IMG/VR virus record: IMGVR_UViG_3300043449_000850 | Location: 1 to 20,125 of that record | DNA: 20,125 nucleotides | Origin: a virus | Direction: 5' to 3' (one strand) | Shown here: one piece after another, positions 5,200-12,538 of the stretch | Layout: the number at the start of each line of letters is the position of its first letter | Numbering within the stretch: position 1 is the first letter of the stretch | The notes under the pieces: generated by a model | What the model was told of the DNA's origin: nothing | Seen by the model: only the letters and a program-made list of their open reading frames with translations | Database searches by the model: none | Program-made: the position numbers and the translations under genes

Positions 5200-5227
5200 A
5201 AGATAGCATACTGCAAGGGATATGCAA
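5200..5227 (-). promoter_or_regulatory. Weak candidate leftward promoter
   Basis: On the minus strand, TTGCAT (5227-5222) and TATCTT (5205-5200) are separated by 16 bases, the best sigma70-like pair I see upstream of the leftward genes. Both boxes are imperfect. Close by, 5178-5194 is an imperfect palindrome (CAGAATCA/TGATCTG around TG) that could be an operator. Placement is tentative. Confidence 0.25.
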
Positions 5228-5248
5228 GCTTTTTGTTTGCTTTTTTTT
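5224..5248 (+). terminator. Rho-independent terminator upstream of terS
   Basis: GCAAGC, loop TTTTT, GTTTGC form a 6-bp stem with one G-U pair, followed by eight T. It reads rightward and sits 32 bases before the terminase-small-subunit start, in the divergent control region. No rightward gene ends just upstream, so it may stop antisense transcription coming from within the leftward region, or act as an attenuator for the terS transcript. Confidence 0.6.
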
Positions 5249-5280
5249 GGGGATCGCGGAAAATAGGTAAAATCAGGGAT

Positions 5281-5754
5281 ATGGCAGGACGACCACTACG
5301 CACTCAAGGGCTGTTGGAGCTAACAGCACAGCGGGAGACTATGCATCCATATCTGTTAGAGCGAATATCGAATGGCGACAGTATGCGGGATATCGCGACC
5401 GAAGAGGGCTATACCCTGGCAGCGCTCATGGCGTTCCTGTCAGCCCCAGAGCGAAGGCAATCTCTACTTGACGCGCGCGCGAGCGCAGCAGCAGCTATGG
5501 TTTCTGATTCTATTCAGATTGCCGATAATGGGGCCGATACGTCCGCGCCGGATCCTGCCCGCGATAAACTGCGGATACAAGCTCGGCAGTGGGCTGCGTC
5601 ACGTATGGATAGAGCAAGCTGGGGCCAGCAGTCCGGGCCCTCGACCGAAATCAATGTGGCGCACCTCTATTTGGGAGCCATGCGACACGCGCAACCTATT
5701 GATACCTCAGTAGTCATCGACGCGATCGCGGAACCCGCGGAACCCGCAGCGTAG
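5281..5754 (+). CDS. terS: Terminase small subunit (candidate)
   Basis: A 157-residue protein. The N-terminal half has a helix-turn-helix-like stretch (ERISNGDSMRDIATEEGYTL, about 23-42). The second half shows SDSIQIADNG and then DKLRIQARQWAASRMDRASW followed by GQQ, matching the 'IADN ... R..aRKW..sK..P..YG' pattern of phage terminase small subunits. Such proteins bind the packaging site and load the large subunit onto DNA. ATG 5281 was chosen. The ribosome site (AGGG, close to the ATG) is weak, and a TTG start at 5233 would add 16 residues but lies in the terminator hairpin. It is separated from the large subunit by two genes and faces it on the opposite strand, which is unusual. Assignment rests on pattern memory. 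Confidence 0.65.
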   Translation: MAGRPLRTQGLLELTAQRETMHPYLLERISNGDSMRDIATEEGYTLAALMAFLSAPERRQSLLDARASAAAAMVSDSIQIADNGADTSAPDPARDKLRIQARQWAASRMDRASWGQQSGPSTEINVAHLYLGAMRHAQPIDTSVVIDAIAEPAEPAA

Positions 5755-5949
5755 CCGGGCGGTAGCCGCAGCTCTGCTCGGCCCTTCCATGCCATGCTCT
5801 GCCCTGCAGACACCCCCCCCGGCAGGGGGACCACCCCGACGGGCGCGGCCACTGGCTCTTGGTGCGTCTGCAATTTGCCATGTAAAAACTGAGGGCCGTC
5901 GAAAAAAAAGTGGCCAAAAAAAATTGGGAAGGTGTGGGAAAATCCGGGT
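5755..5949 (+). other. Non-coding gap with hairpin and C8 tract
   Basis: CCCTGC (5802-5807) pairs with GCAGGG (5822-5827) around a loop containing eight C (5813-5820). Further on are two A8 runs (5901-5908 and 5916-5923) set among GGCC boxes. A 56-codon ORF (5789-5959, starting MPCSALQTPPPAGG) crosses the gap and ends against the next gene, but has no ribosome site and a biased composition, so it is not called. The stretch could hold a packaging or regulatory site, since it follows the terminase small subunit; that is a guess. Confidence 0.3.
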
Positions 5950-6180
5950 ATGGGCTTGATGCTGCACAGGCAAGATGGGACGGTAGCGGAATGGCGGGGC
6001 GGTCGGTTGCGCTTGCCTGTTCGGGCTGTGACGCAGGACCGGCGGCGGCGATACGTGCCGGGTGATGTTGTCTCGCTGTGGAATAAGGCGGCGTATGAGG
6101 AATGGCTGGACTCTCCACAGGGGCTGGCTGATGTACGGGAGTGGCAACGGGAAATGTTGTCGCGGGTGGACGAAGCGTGA
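5950..6180 (+). CDS. Hypothetical protein
   Basis: A 76-residue protein beginning MGLMLHRQDGTVAEWRGGRL and containing RRRRYVPGDVVSLWNKAAYE and WLDSPQGLADVREWQREML. The basic run followed by acidic helices is natural-looking, but I do not recognise a family. Start choice: GGGAA lies about eight bases before ATG 5950; GTG 5932 and ATG 5959 are alternatives. The stop overlaps the GTG start of the next gene (GTGA), suggesting the pair is co-translated. Confidence 0.6.
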   Translation: MGLMLHRQDGTVAEWRGGRLRLPVRAVTQDRRRRYVPGDVVSLWNKAAYEEWLDSPQGLADVREWQREMLSRVDEA

Positions 6181-6734
6181 AATTGTCCTCTGTAACTCTG
6201 TATAAAGAAACCCTGCCAGATTTCCCGCAGGTTTGTGCGGGGAAACCCCGCAGGTTCAAGTGGGGCAAAACGGTGTCAGATGTCACGTCGCGGCGGGATA
6301 TTCCGTACAGTGCGAAGGTGCTGTTTGATGCGTTTGCTCAATGGGGTAACGGCCATGAGATTGTTGCACTTAGCCAGGTTGCGCTGGCGGATGCAATAGG
6401 CGGTGACAGGGGGACCGTACAGACGGCACTGGATGCGTTGGAGGGGGCTGGCCTGATAGTAAAACATGAAATTGCGGGAAGTCGATCTCAGGTGCAGGCT
6501 TATCGAATGCTTCACCCGGCGCTGGTTCGTCGGGATAAGTCGTTATCAGCGCCAGAAGTGCCGGCTAACAAAGGGCTGGTCAAGTGCGCCAAGGTGGTAT
6601 GCGGGAAGTTGACGCGCCCACACAAAACCGGGTGGTGCCTGAAGTGCAGGAAGGATGCAGAACTGGACGGGAAAGTTCGCCGCATCGCGCAGCAGGTGGT
6701 TGCTCATGGAGTTGCGGAGCGGCTGGCGGGCTGA
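6177..6734 (+). CDS. Winged-helix DNA-binding protein with zinc ribbon
   Basis: A 185-residue protein. Residues about 44-111 (YSAKVLFDAFAQWGN, then SQVALADAIGGDRGTVQTAL and EGAGLIVKHE) form a clear winged helix-turn-helix of the HTH_36/replication-initiator type. The C-terminal part has Cys137, Cys142, Cys154 and Cys157, a probable zinc ribbon. This domain order fits a phage replication-initiation or transcription protein. The start is the GTG at 6177, which overlaps the TGA of the previous gene and follows GGTGGA. It converges with the terminase large subunit with one base between the two stop codons, and no terminator separates them, so the two transcripts may run into each other. Confidence 0.65.
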   Translation: MKLSSVTLYKETLPDFPQVCAGKPRRFKWGKTVSDVTSRRDIPYSAKVLFDAFAQWGNGHEIVALSQVALADAIGGDRGTVQTALDALEGAGLIVKHEIAGSRSQVQAYRMLHPALVRRDKSLSAPEVPANKGLVKCAKVVCGKLTRPHKTGWCLKCRKDAELDGKVRRIAQQVVAHGVAERLAG

Positions 6735-6735
6735 C

Positions 6736-8160
6736 TCAAACTACCGCCAGTTTGCGCCGTAGCGGCTGTGACCACTTGCTGTTATAGCTGGTGCCATACA
6801 ACGCAGTTCCTGCCTCGCTGGCGAAAGTAAGGGCGACGGCGTCGGCAACGTCGGGAGAACGGCGCGAACGTGCCCGGATCTCGTCTTTCGATTCGATTTT
6901 CATCTTGGCGGACCCAGACTGAAACCCGTAGCGCACCAGCGTTAACTCGTCACGCAGGCGCTTGTCTTCAGGAAGCCGACAGTCCCGACGCTCCAGCCAT
7001 GCCTTCATCTTGAACCAAAGCTCGGCTCTCAGGTTGAGGTACGTGGTGCCCATTGCCGGGGACTCGGACACGTTGATGCCTCGGGCCGGAAGCCCCATTT
7101 CCCGCAGACGATCACAAGCGCCAGCCCCGAGGCCGATTGAATCGACAAGGATTTCCATCGGGCGCATATCAGAACTTGCGGCGTCCCATTCGGACTTGAC
7201 GACGGCGGCGGTCTGCATGAGGTCCAGCTTCGACCAGCACCGGGGCGCGTCCGCGATCACGTTTGATTGGCGCTTTACCAGACACGAGGAGTCGTCGCCA
7301 AACCGCGCAACGTCCAGTCCCCAAATGATCGGTTCGTTCGGCGAACAGATTACGTCGCGCCCGATGGCCGACTCTACCAGTTCCAGCGGAATGACGGTAT
7401 CGTCTTCAGCGCGGGGGAACTCGCCAAGCACGCGGATACGGTAAGCGTTCGAGTCGATGCCGTGCAGCGCCACGATGTCGTCAACAAATTCATGGGACAC
7501 CCTGGGGGAGTCGAGGCACGAAACGTGCATCCTGAACCATTTCTTTGCCAGATCCGGGTTTGTGTGCGTTTCGTAGAACATGCCGTTTGTGCGGAGCGGG
7601 TTGCCCAGCAGAATGGTGACGGCAGAGTGCCCGGACATGGAACCGTAGGCGGCTTGAAAGACCGATTCAGGGATACCAGACGCCTCGTCAGCGATCAGCA
7701 TCACGTTGGTGGAGTGGACCCCGGCAAGGGCTTCCGGCGTTTCAGATCGGCTGGTACGGGCAGAAATAAAGGCTTCATCTACTGCGCCAACCAAAACAAC
7801 GCGGTCGGACTTTACCTCAAGCATCCCCCGGATCAGGGGCGGCAACTTCTCAATCCATGTTTTGATTTCGGCAAACAGCGCATCGAATAATTGGCTGGCG
7901 TTCGGGGCGGTAATCACGATCTTGACCGGGATGCGCGTCAGAATGTACCAGATTACGGCCCACGAAGACACTGTAGACTTGCCGGTACCGTGGCCGGATC
8001 TAACCGTGATACGTCGCTCCCCGCGTGCGACGGCCATTAAAAACTCGTCCTGCCACTTGTCCGGGGTAGCCCCCAAAACCTCACGCACAAACAAGTCGGG
8101 GCGGTCGCGATATCGCCCTAAAAACTCAATAAACGGGTTTTCTTGCGGTTTATCTGCCAT
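6736..8160 (-). CDS. terL: Terminase large subunit
   Basis: A 474-residue packaging motor subunit: ATPase plus nuclease. Walker A is RSGHGTGKS (54-62), Walker B is VMLIADEAS (153-161), and the coupling motif is LLGNPLRTNG (184-193). The RNase-H-like nuclease has its acidic residues in GLDVARFGDD (Asp283), ILVDSIGLG (Asp340) and RSPDVADAV (Asp437/Asp440). All key residues are present and the length is normal, so it should be active. ATG 8160 follows a weak GGAA; a GTG at 8181 would add seven residues but lies inside the palindromic operator. It is encoded opposite to the virion operon and to the small subunit, with a 68-base divergent control region between it and the portal gene. Confidence 0.95.
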   Translation of the reverse strand: MADKPQENPFIEFLGRYRDRPDLFVREVLGATPDKWQDEFLMAVARGERRITVRSGHGTGKSTVSSWAVIWYILTRIPVKIVITAPNASQLFDALFAEIKTWIEKLPPLIRGMLEVKSDRVVLVGAVDEAFISARTSRSETPEALAGVHSTNVMLIADEASGIPESVFQAAYGSMSGHSAVTILLGNPLRTNGMFYETHTNPDLAKKWFRMHVSCLDSPRVSHEFVDDIVALHGIDSNAYRIRVLGEFPRAEDDTVIPLELVESAIGRDVICSPNEPIIWGLDVARFGDDSSCLVKRQSNVIADAPRCWSKLDLMQTAAVVKSEWDAASSDMRPMEILVDSIGLGAGACDRLREMGLPARGINVSESPAMGTTYLNLRAELWFKMKAWLERRDCRLPEDKRLRDELTLVRYGFQSGSAKMKIESKDEIRARSRRSPDVADAVALTFASEAGTALYGTSYNSKWSQPLRRKLAVV

Positions 8161-8174
8161 GCGTTCCAAGCGTA

Positions 8175-8216
8175 ACACCACTTTCAGGTGGTGTTGACAC
8201 TACTTCCAAGTGGTGT
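8175..8216. promoter_or_regulatory. Tandem palindromic operator between terL and portal
   Basis: Two 20-bp palindromes, 8175-8194 and 8197-8216, agree at 17 of 20 positions. The first has perfect arms (AACACCAC at 8174-8181, GTGGTGTT at 8188-8195). The second has ACACTAC/GTGGTGT with one mismatch. Their centres are 22 bp apart, about two helical turns, so two dimers would sit on one face of the DNA. They overlap the -35 box and the spacer of the portal promoter. A repressor or activator controlling both divergent genes is expected; its identity is unknown. Confidence 0.8.
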
Positions 8217-8221
8217 ATAGT
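8194..8221 (+). promoter_or_regulatory. Strong sigma70-type promoter of the virion operon
   Basis: A perfect TTGACA (8194-8199), a 16-base spacer, and TATAGT (8216-8221, five of six consensus bases). Transcription should start near 8228, one base before the portal ATG at 8229, predicting a leaderless mRNA. The -35 box falls at the junction of the two palindromes of the operator and the spacer is nearly all within the second one. Confidence 0.75.
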
Positions 8222-8228
8222 ATGCTCA

Positions 8229-10280
8229 ATGGCTCAGATGGACATTTCGGAACTCGAAGGGATCGTTTCATCGGCAATCGTTGACGCGGCCAGCTTCATC
8301 GACTCCGACGTGTCGCCGCTCAGGGCGAAGGCAACGCGCTACTACAACGCGGAGCCGTTCGGAGATGAGCGGGCAGGCCGAAGTCAGGTAATCTCGCAGG
8401 ACGTGCGGGACACGGTAAATGCAATACTGCCAAGCCTGTTGCGGATATTCTTTGGATCTGAGCAGGCCGTCCAATTCGTGCCAAAGTCGGCGGAAGACCT
8501 GCCGATAGCAGAACAGGCGACCGATTACGTTCAATACGTCATCTCCGAAGATAATCCGGGTTTTCTCACGTTTCACGGCTGGTTCAAGGACGCGCTGATT
8601 AACAAGACCGGCATTGTCAAGTATTGGGCCGACGACGCCACGCGCATCGAATCCCGCAAGTTTCACTACCTCGACGCGGATCAGGTCATGGGTTTGTTGT
8701 CCGAGGAAGGCGTAGAGCTTGTCGAATCCGAGGAGGAAAACGGCTACACCTCAATTACCGTTCGCAAGAAAACGAACGACTATCGGCTTTGCGTTGCGAA
8801 CATCCCGCCTGAAGAGTTCCTGATTTCTCGCGAAGCCAAAACACTGGAAGACGCAACCCTGGTGGCGCATCGCACCGAAAAAACGGTTTCCGACCTGATA
8901 GCAATGGGCTACACCGAAGATCAGGTTGCCGCGGCTGGCATCGGGGACACTACCCTTGAAATGAACGACGAGCGGCTGGCGCGTTCGCCGTGGAATATCA
9001 CCATCGGGGCCGAGGACTACTCGAACCCGGCGCAGCGTCGAGTTGCCTACTGCGAGGCGTTCCTCAAAGTTGATTTTGACGGCGATGGCATTGCCGAACT
9101 GCGGCGCATTTGCACGATGGGCACAACTCACAACGTGGTGCATAACGAACTTGCCGAGAGCCGCCCGTTTGCCCTGATTTGCCCGGACCCGGAGCCGCAC
9201 ATGGTGATCGGAAACTCCATCGCCGATCTGGTGATGGACATCCAGCGGATTAAGTCTCAGGTATGGCGGCTCATGCTTGATTCTCTTGGGCAGGCCATCA
9301 ACCCGCGAACTGCGGTAGTTGAGAATCAGGTAAACCTTGACGACGTGATGAACGACGAAACGGGCGGCATTATACGAATGCGTGCTCCCGGCATGGTTCA
9401 GCCGTTCAACCAGCCTTTCGTGGGCCAGAACGCCCTGCCTGTGCTGGCGTTACTGGATGAGACGAGGGAATCCCGCACAGGTATTACAAAGGCTTCACAA
9501 GGCTTAAACGCTGACGTTCTCCAAAGCACGACTAAAGCGGCGGTAGCTGCAACGGTCACGGCGGCGCAAGAGCATATCGAAATGATTGCCCGGATTTTTG
9601 CGGAAACCGGGATAAAGGATCTGTACCGGGGACTGCTCAAACTGGCGGTTCAGTGTCAGGACAAAGAGCGCATCGTTCGCCTGCGTAACAAGTTTGTCGC
9701 CGTCCAGCCTTCCATGTTCGACCCGATGATGGACGTTTCGGTTAACGTCGGGCTGGGCGGTGGAACACGCGAAGACAAGCTGGCCACACTCACCGGCATT
9801 GCGGCCAAGCAGGAAGCCATCCTGCAAACGCTTGGCCCGTCAAATCCCATTTGCACGTTGAGCCAGTATTCGGCAACCCTGCGGAAGATGGCCGAAATGG
9901 CCGGATTCAGAGACGCAAGCCAGTTTTTCAACGCAGTGCCCGCTGACTACCAGGCCCCAACTCCACAACCCGCTGAAGACCCGCAGGCAAAAACGGCAAT
10001 GATACTTGCTCAGGTTGAGCAGGAAAAGACGCGGGCCAGGATTTCAACCGACGCGGGCGAATTAGACCTGAAGCGCGACCAGATGGTGATGGACGATGCG
10101 CGGGAGCGTTACAAGATTATGGTTGACAGCCGGGTTAAACTTGCTGAACTCCAACTGAAATATGGCGCTGACATGATGTCCGTGAACGCCAAAATCGACG
10201 CAGACAACTTGCAAATGCAGCAAGACGCGCAGGCGCAGGTTAACGCCTCTAATCTACCTCAGGAGCAACCCGTCCAGTGA
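8229..10280 (+). CDS. Portal protein (P22-type)
   Basis: A 683-residue protein forming the dodecameric DNA gate at one capsid vertex. Typical P22-portal-family blocks are GRSQVISQDVRDTVNAILPS (about 51-70), AEQATDYVQYVISEDNPGF and WFKDALINKTGIVKYW near the N terminus. Further in are IPPEEFLIS and, in the core, GITKASQGLN. The C-terminal part is Gln/Ala-rich, with a coiled-coil-like barrel segment. ATG 8229 has no ribosome site; a predicted transcription start at about 8228 suggests leaderless translation. ATG 8238 (MDISELEG) is the alternative and also lacks one. It is the first gene of a rightward operon running to the window end, overlapping the next gene by GTGA. Confidence 0.9.
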   Translation: MAQMDISELEGIVSSAIVDAASFIDSDVSPLRAKATRYYNAEPFGDERAGRSQVISQDVRDTVNAILPSLLRIFFGSEQAVQFVPKSAEDLPIAEQATDYVQYVISEDNPGFLTFHGWFKDALINKTGIVKYWADDATRIESRKFHYLDADQVMGLLSEEGVELVESEEENGYTSITVRKKTNDYRLCVANIPPEEFLISREAKTLEDATLVAHRTEKTVSDLIAMGYTEDQVAAAGIGDTTLEMNDERLARSPWNITIGAEDYSNPAQRRVAYCEAFLKVDFDGDGIAELRRICTMGTTHNVVHNELAESRPFALICPDPEPHMVIGNSIADLVMDIQRIKSQVWRLMLDSLGQAINPRTAVVENQVNLDDVMNDETGGIIRMRAPGMVQPFNQPFVGQNALPVLALLDETRESRTGITKASQGLNADVLQSTTKAAVAATVTAAQEHIEMIARIFAETGIKDLYRGLLKLAVQCQDKERIVRLRNKFVAVQPSMFDPMMDVSVNVGLGGGTREDKLATLTGIAAKQEAILQTLGPSNPICTLSQYSATLRKMAEMAGFRDASQFFNAVPADYQAPTPQPAEDPQAKTAMILAQVEQEKTRARISTDAGELDLKRDQMVMDDARERYKIMVDSRVKLAELQLKYGADMMSVNAKIDADNLQMQQDAQAQVNASNLPQEQPVQ

Positions 10281-10531
10281 CCACTGAAGACCGTATTATC
10301 AGAGGCAAGAACGCCGAACAATTCCTAAGCAACCCGCTGATGGATGACGCCTTCACCTCGATTGAAGCGGAAATCGTAAACGACTTGAAGCAGAGCGGCG
10401 GATTGCCGACTGCCGACCGCGAGGCGATGTTTCTCAAACTTTCTGTACTTTCTGAAGTAAAGGCGAAGCTTGAATCTTTCATCAATGATGGCAAGATTTG
10501 CCAGAACCGCCTAAACATGAAAACCTTATGA
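10277..10531 (+). CDS. Small conserved virion-operon protein
   Basis: An 84-residue acidic, helical protein starting with GTG in the GTGA overlap with the portal stop; AGGAG lies 11 bases upstream. The pattern RGKNAEQFLSNPLMDDAFTS followed by an IVNDLKQS...REAMFLKL...KLESFI helix is familiar as the small gene between portal and scaffold in many short-tailed phages. Its role in the particle is not established. It overlaps the scaffold start by ATGA. Confidence 0.75.
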   Translation: MTTEDRIIRGKNAEQFLSNPLMDDAFTSIEAEIVNDLKQSGGLPTADREAMFLKLSVLSEVKAKLESFINDGKICQNRLNMKTL

Positions 10532-11484
10532 CCGCCACGGAAACAACCAGCGTTCTAACAGACGACACAGCCGCCTCATCCTTCGAGAAAATGCTGCTCG
10601 GCAACGCCGACACGCAGCAGGGCGAAGAGGATGAAACGGAGATCGACCCGGACGAAGAGGCTGAAGACGCTCCAGCCGACGACTCTGAAGATGAGCAGGA
10701 CTCCGACGAAGACCCCGACGAGCCAAAACCTGTTGCCGAGTTCACCGTCAAGATTGACGGCAAAGAACAGAAGGTAACAGCGGACGAACTTGTAAAGGGG
10801 TATCAACGGACTGCCGATTACACGCGGAAAACTCAGGAAGCGGCAGAATTGCGGAGGACCGCAAACGCCGAACTGGAAGCCGCCCAATCGGAGCGCGTGC
10901 ATTACCAGCAGAACCTCGAAACACTCCAGCACATGATTCAGCAATCGGCTCCGCAGGAACCGGACTGGATTCAGTTGGCAACGGAAAACCCGGCTGAATA
11001 CGTTCGCCAGCAGGCGCTCTTTGCCCAATACCGGGCAAGACAGCAATCTCTGGATCTGGAACGTCAGCAGTTGCACGAACGGGAGCAGGCAGAGCAGGAA
11101 CGCATTGCACAACAAAACCGCGCTGAAGAAAAGGTGAAGTTGTTCGATGCGATACCGGAGTGGAAGGACGTGAAGCGATTGAAGGCCGACAAAGCCGCGC
11201 TTCAGGACTTCGCCAGTTCGGTAGGGTTTACGCCGGAAGACGTTGACACGGTAGACGATCACCGCCTTTTAGTCATTCTGCGAAAAGCCATGCTCTACGA
11301 CAAGGCGGTGGCGGCACGCAGTTTGCGCCCCGTCCAGCCTATCGGCCCCAGATCTGCGACACCGGGCGCACCCGCAACGAGGTCAGGAGTTGGTAACCTT
11401 GCCCGCGCACAACAGCGTTTTCAAAAGGACCGTTCCGACGAAGCAGCAGCGGACGTGTTCCTGCACATGATGAAGCCAGCCTAA
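10528..11484 (+). CDS. Scaffolding protein
   Basis: A 318-residue protein, expected to assemble inside the procapsid and leave before packaging. It has an extremely acidic segment (Glu/Asp-rich, about residues 30-65), then VAEFTVKIDGKEQKVTADEL and a long Gln/Glu/Arg coiled coil (about 100-200). The basic C terminus (ARAQQRFQKDRSDEAAADVF) is the likely coat-binding end. Position directly before the major capsid gene supports the call. ATG 10528 overlaps the previous TGA; no strong ribosome site is seen, so coupling is likely. A TTG at 10498 could add ten residues. Confidence 0.85.
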   Translation: MTATETTSVLTDDTAASSFEKMLLGNADTQQGEEDETEIDPDEEAEDAPADDSEDEQDSDEDPDEPKPVAEFTVKIDGKEQKVTADELVKGYQRTADYTRKTQEAAELRRTANAELEAAQSERVHYQQNLETLQHMIQQSAPQEPDWIQLATENPAEYVRQQALFAQYRARQQSLDLERQQLHEREQAEQERIAQQNRAEEKVKLFDAIPEWKDVKRLKADKAALQDFASSVGFTPEDVDTVDDHRLLVILRKAMLYDKAVAARSLRPVQPIGPRSATPGAPATRSGVGNLARAQQRFQKDRSDEAAADVFLHMMKPA

Positions 11485-11497
11485 AGGAGGCATTTCA

Positions 11498-12469
11498 ATG
11501 GCAATCGTAACCAACACATTTTTGACGTTCTCTGCAGTCGGTAACCGCGAAGACCTCGCCAACACAATCAGCAACATCTCGCCCGAGAACACGCCGTTCA
11601 TGTCGAACATCGGTAAGGGCAAGGCAAGCGCCACTCTTACCGAATGGCAGACTGACGCTCTTGCTGCTGCCGCCGCCAACGCGCAGCTTCAAGGCGACGA
11701 GATGACATTCACCGCCGTCACTCCGACAGTTCGTGTCGGTAACCGCACGATGATTTCGCGCAAGACCGTCGTTGTTTCCGGCACTCAAGACGCCGTGGAC
11801 AGCGCAGGCCGCGCTCGGGAACTTTCGTACCAGATGGTCAAGATGTCGAAAGAACTCAAGCGGGATATGGAGTTCAACATCATTGGCGTCAATCAGGGCG
11901 GCGTGACGGGCGACTCCACCACGGCACCCAAAACGGCATCCCTGACAGCGTGGATCAAAACCAACGTCGCCAAGGCTTCTGGCACCGGGGCTAACCCCGA
12001 CTGGACTTCCGGCGTTCCGGCTGCGGCCAACGTTCGCTCGGACGGTACGGTTCGGGCTTTCACGGAAACCATTCTCAAAGCGGCGCTTTCGCTCTGCTTT
12101 ACTTCTGGCGCTGAACCCACGATGCTGATGACCGGGCCTTACAACAAGGGCGTGGTTTCCAGCTTTTCGGGTATCGCTACCCGCTTCCGTGACGTTTCTG
12201 CGGGCAAGCAGGCGCAGATCATCGGAGCCGCTGATGTTTATGTGGGCGATTTCGGCGAACTGAAGGTTTTTGCCAACCGGTTCCAGCGCGAACGTGATGC
12301 CTGGATTCTTGACCCGAAGATGGCGGCGGTTCTCTTCCTTCGTCCCTTCCAGTCAATTGATCTGGCAAAAACGGGTGACGCTGAGAAGAAGGCCATTCTC
12401 GCGGAATACGCGCTGAAGGTCTCCAATGAGGCCGCTCACGGTCTTTGCGCTGATCTCGTCACCAGCTAA
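11498..12469 (+). CDS. Major capsid protein (SU10-type HK97 fold)
   Basis: A 323-residue protein. Blocks include REDLANTISNISPENTPFMS (about 18-37), EWQTDALAAAAANAQLQGDE, TPTVRVGNRTMISRKTVVVS, GTQDAVDSAGRARELSYQM and LKRDMEFNIIG. These match the SU10 major-capsid family, with its characteristic 'NISPxxTPF' start, conserved 'W-TD-L' and 'GTQ-AVD-AGR' segments. It is the shell subunit. The start follows a textbook AAAGGAGG seven bases upstream, the strongest ribosome site in the window, as expected for the most abundant virion protein. A rho-independent terminator follows immediately, which would raise its expression relative to downstream genes. Confidence 0.9.
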   Translation: MAIVTNTFLTFSAVGNREDLANTISNISPENTPFMSNIGKGKASATLTEWQTDALAAAAANAQLQGDEMTFTAVTPTVRVGNRTMISRKTVVVSGTQDAVDSAGRARELSYQMVKMSKELKRDMEFNIIGVNQGGVTGDSTTAPKTASLTAWIKTNVAKASGTGANPDWTSGVPAAANVRSDGTVRAFTETILKAALSLCFTSGAEPTMLMTGPYNKGVVSSFSGIATRFRDVSAGKQAQIIGAADVYVGDFGELKVFANRFQRERDAWILDPKMAAVLFLRPFQSIDLAKTGDAEKKAILAEYALKVSNEAAHGLCADLVTS

Positions 12470-12488
12470 AGCGTGGCGTAACAACCTG

Positions 12489-12526
12489 GGGGAGGGCGTC
12501 ATCACTGGCGCTCTCCCCGTTTTTTT
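12489..12526 (+). terminator. Rho-independent terminator after the capsid gene
   Basis: GGGGAGGGCG (12489-12498) pairs with CGCTCTCCCC (12509-12518) as a 10-bp stem with one G-U pair around a 10-nt loop, followed by G and seven T. Downstream virion genes would depend on readthrough, or on a promoter I cannot see. The next ribosome site (AGGAGG, 12527-12532) begins directly at the end of the T-tract. Confidence 0.9.
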
Positions 12527-12538
12527 AGGAGGATGATT

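Noticed and set aside
5789-5959. Rightward 56-codon ORF crossing the gap after terS
   Set aside because: No ribosome site, and the composition is dictated by the C8 tract and A8 runs.
5714-6286. Leftward 190-codon ORF opposite the gap and the 5950-6180 gene
   Set aside because: Pro/Ser/Arg-rich shadow; rightward genes with GTGA coupling and a winged-helix domain explain the stretch.
7267-7890. Rightward 207-codon ORF opposite terL
   Set aside because: Lies entirely within the terminase large subunit, whose motifs are intact; antisense shadow.
10576-11262. Leftward 228-codon ORF opposite the scaffold gene
   Set aside because: Leu/Phe/Val-rich reading is the expected complement of an acidic Glu/Asp/Gln-rich gene; looks like a membrane protein only by artefact.
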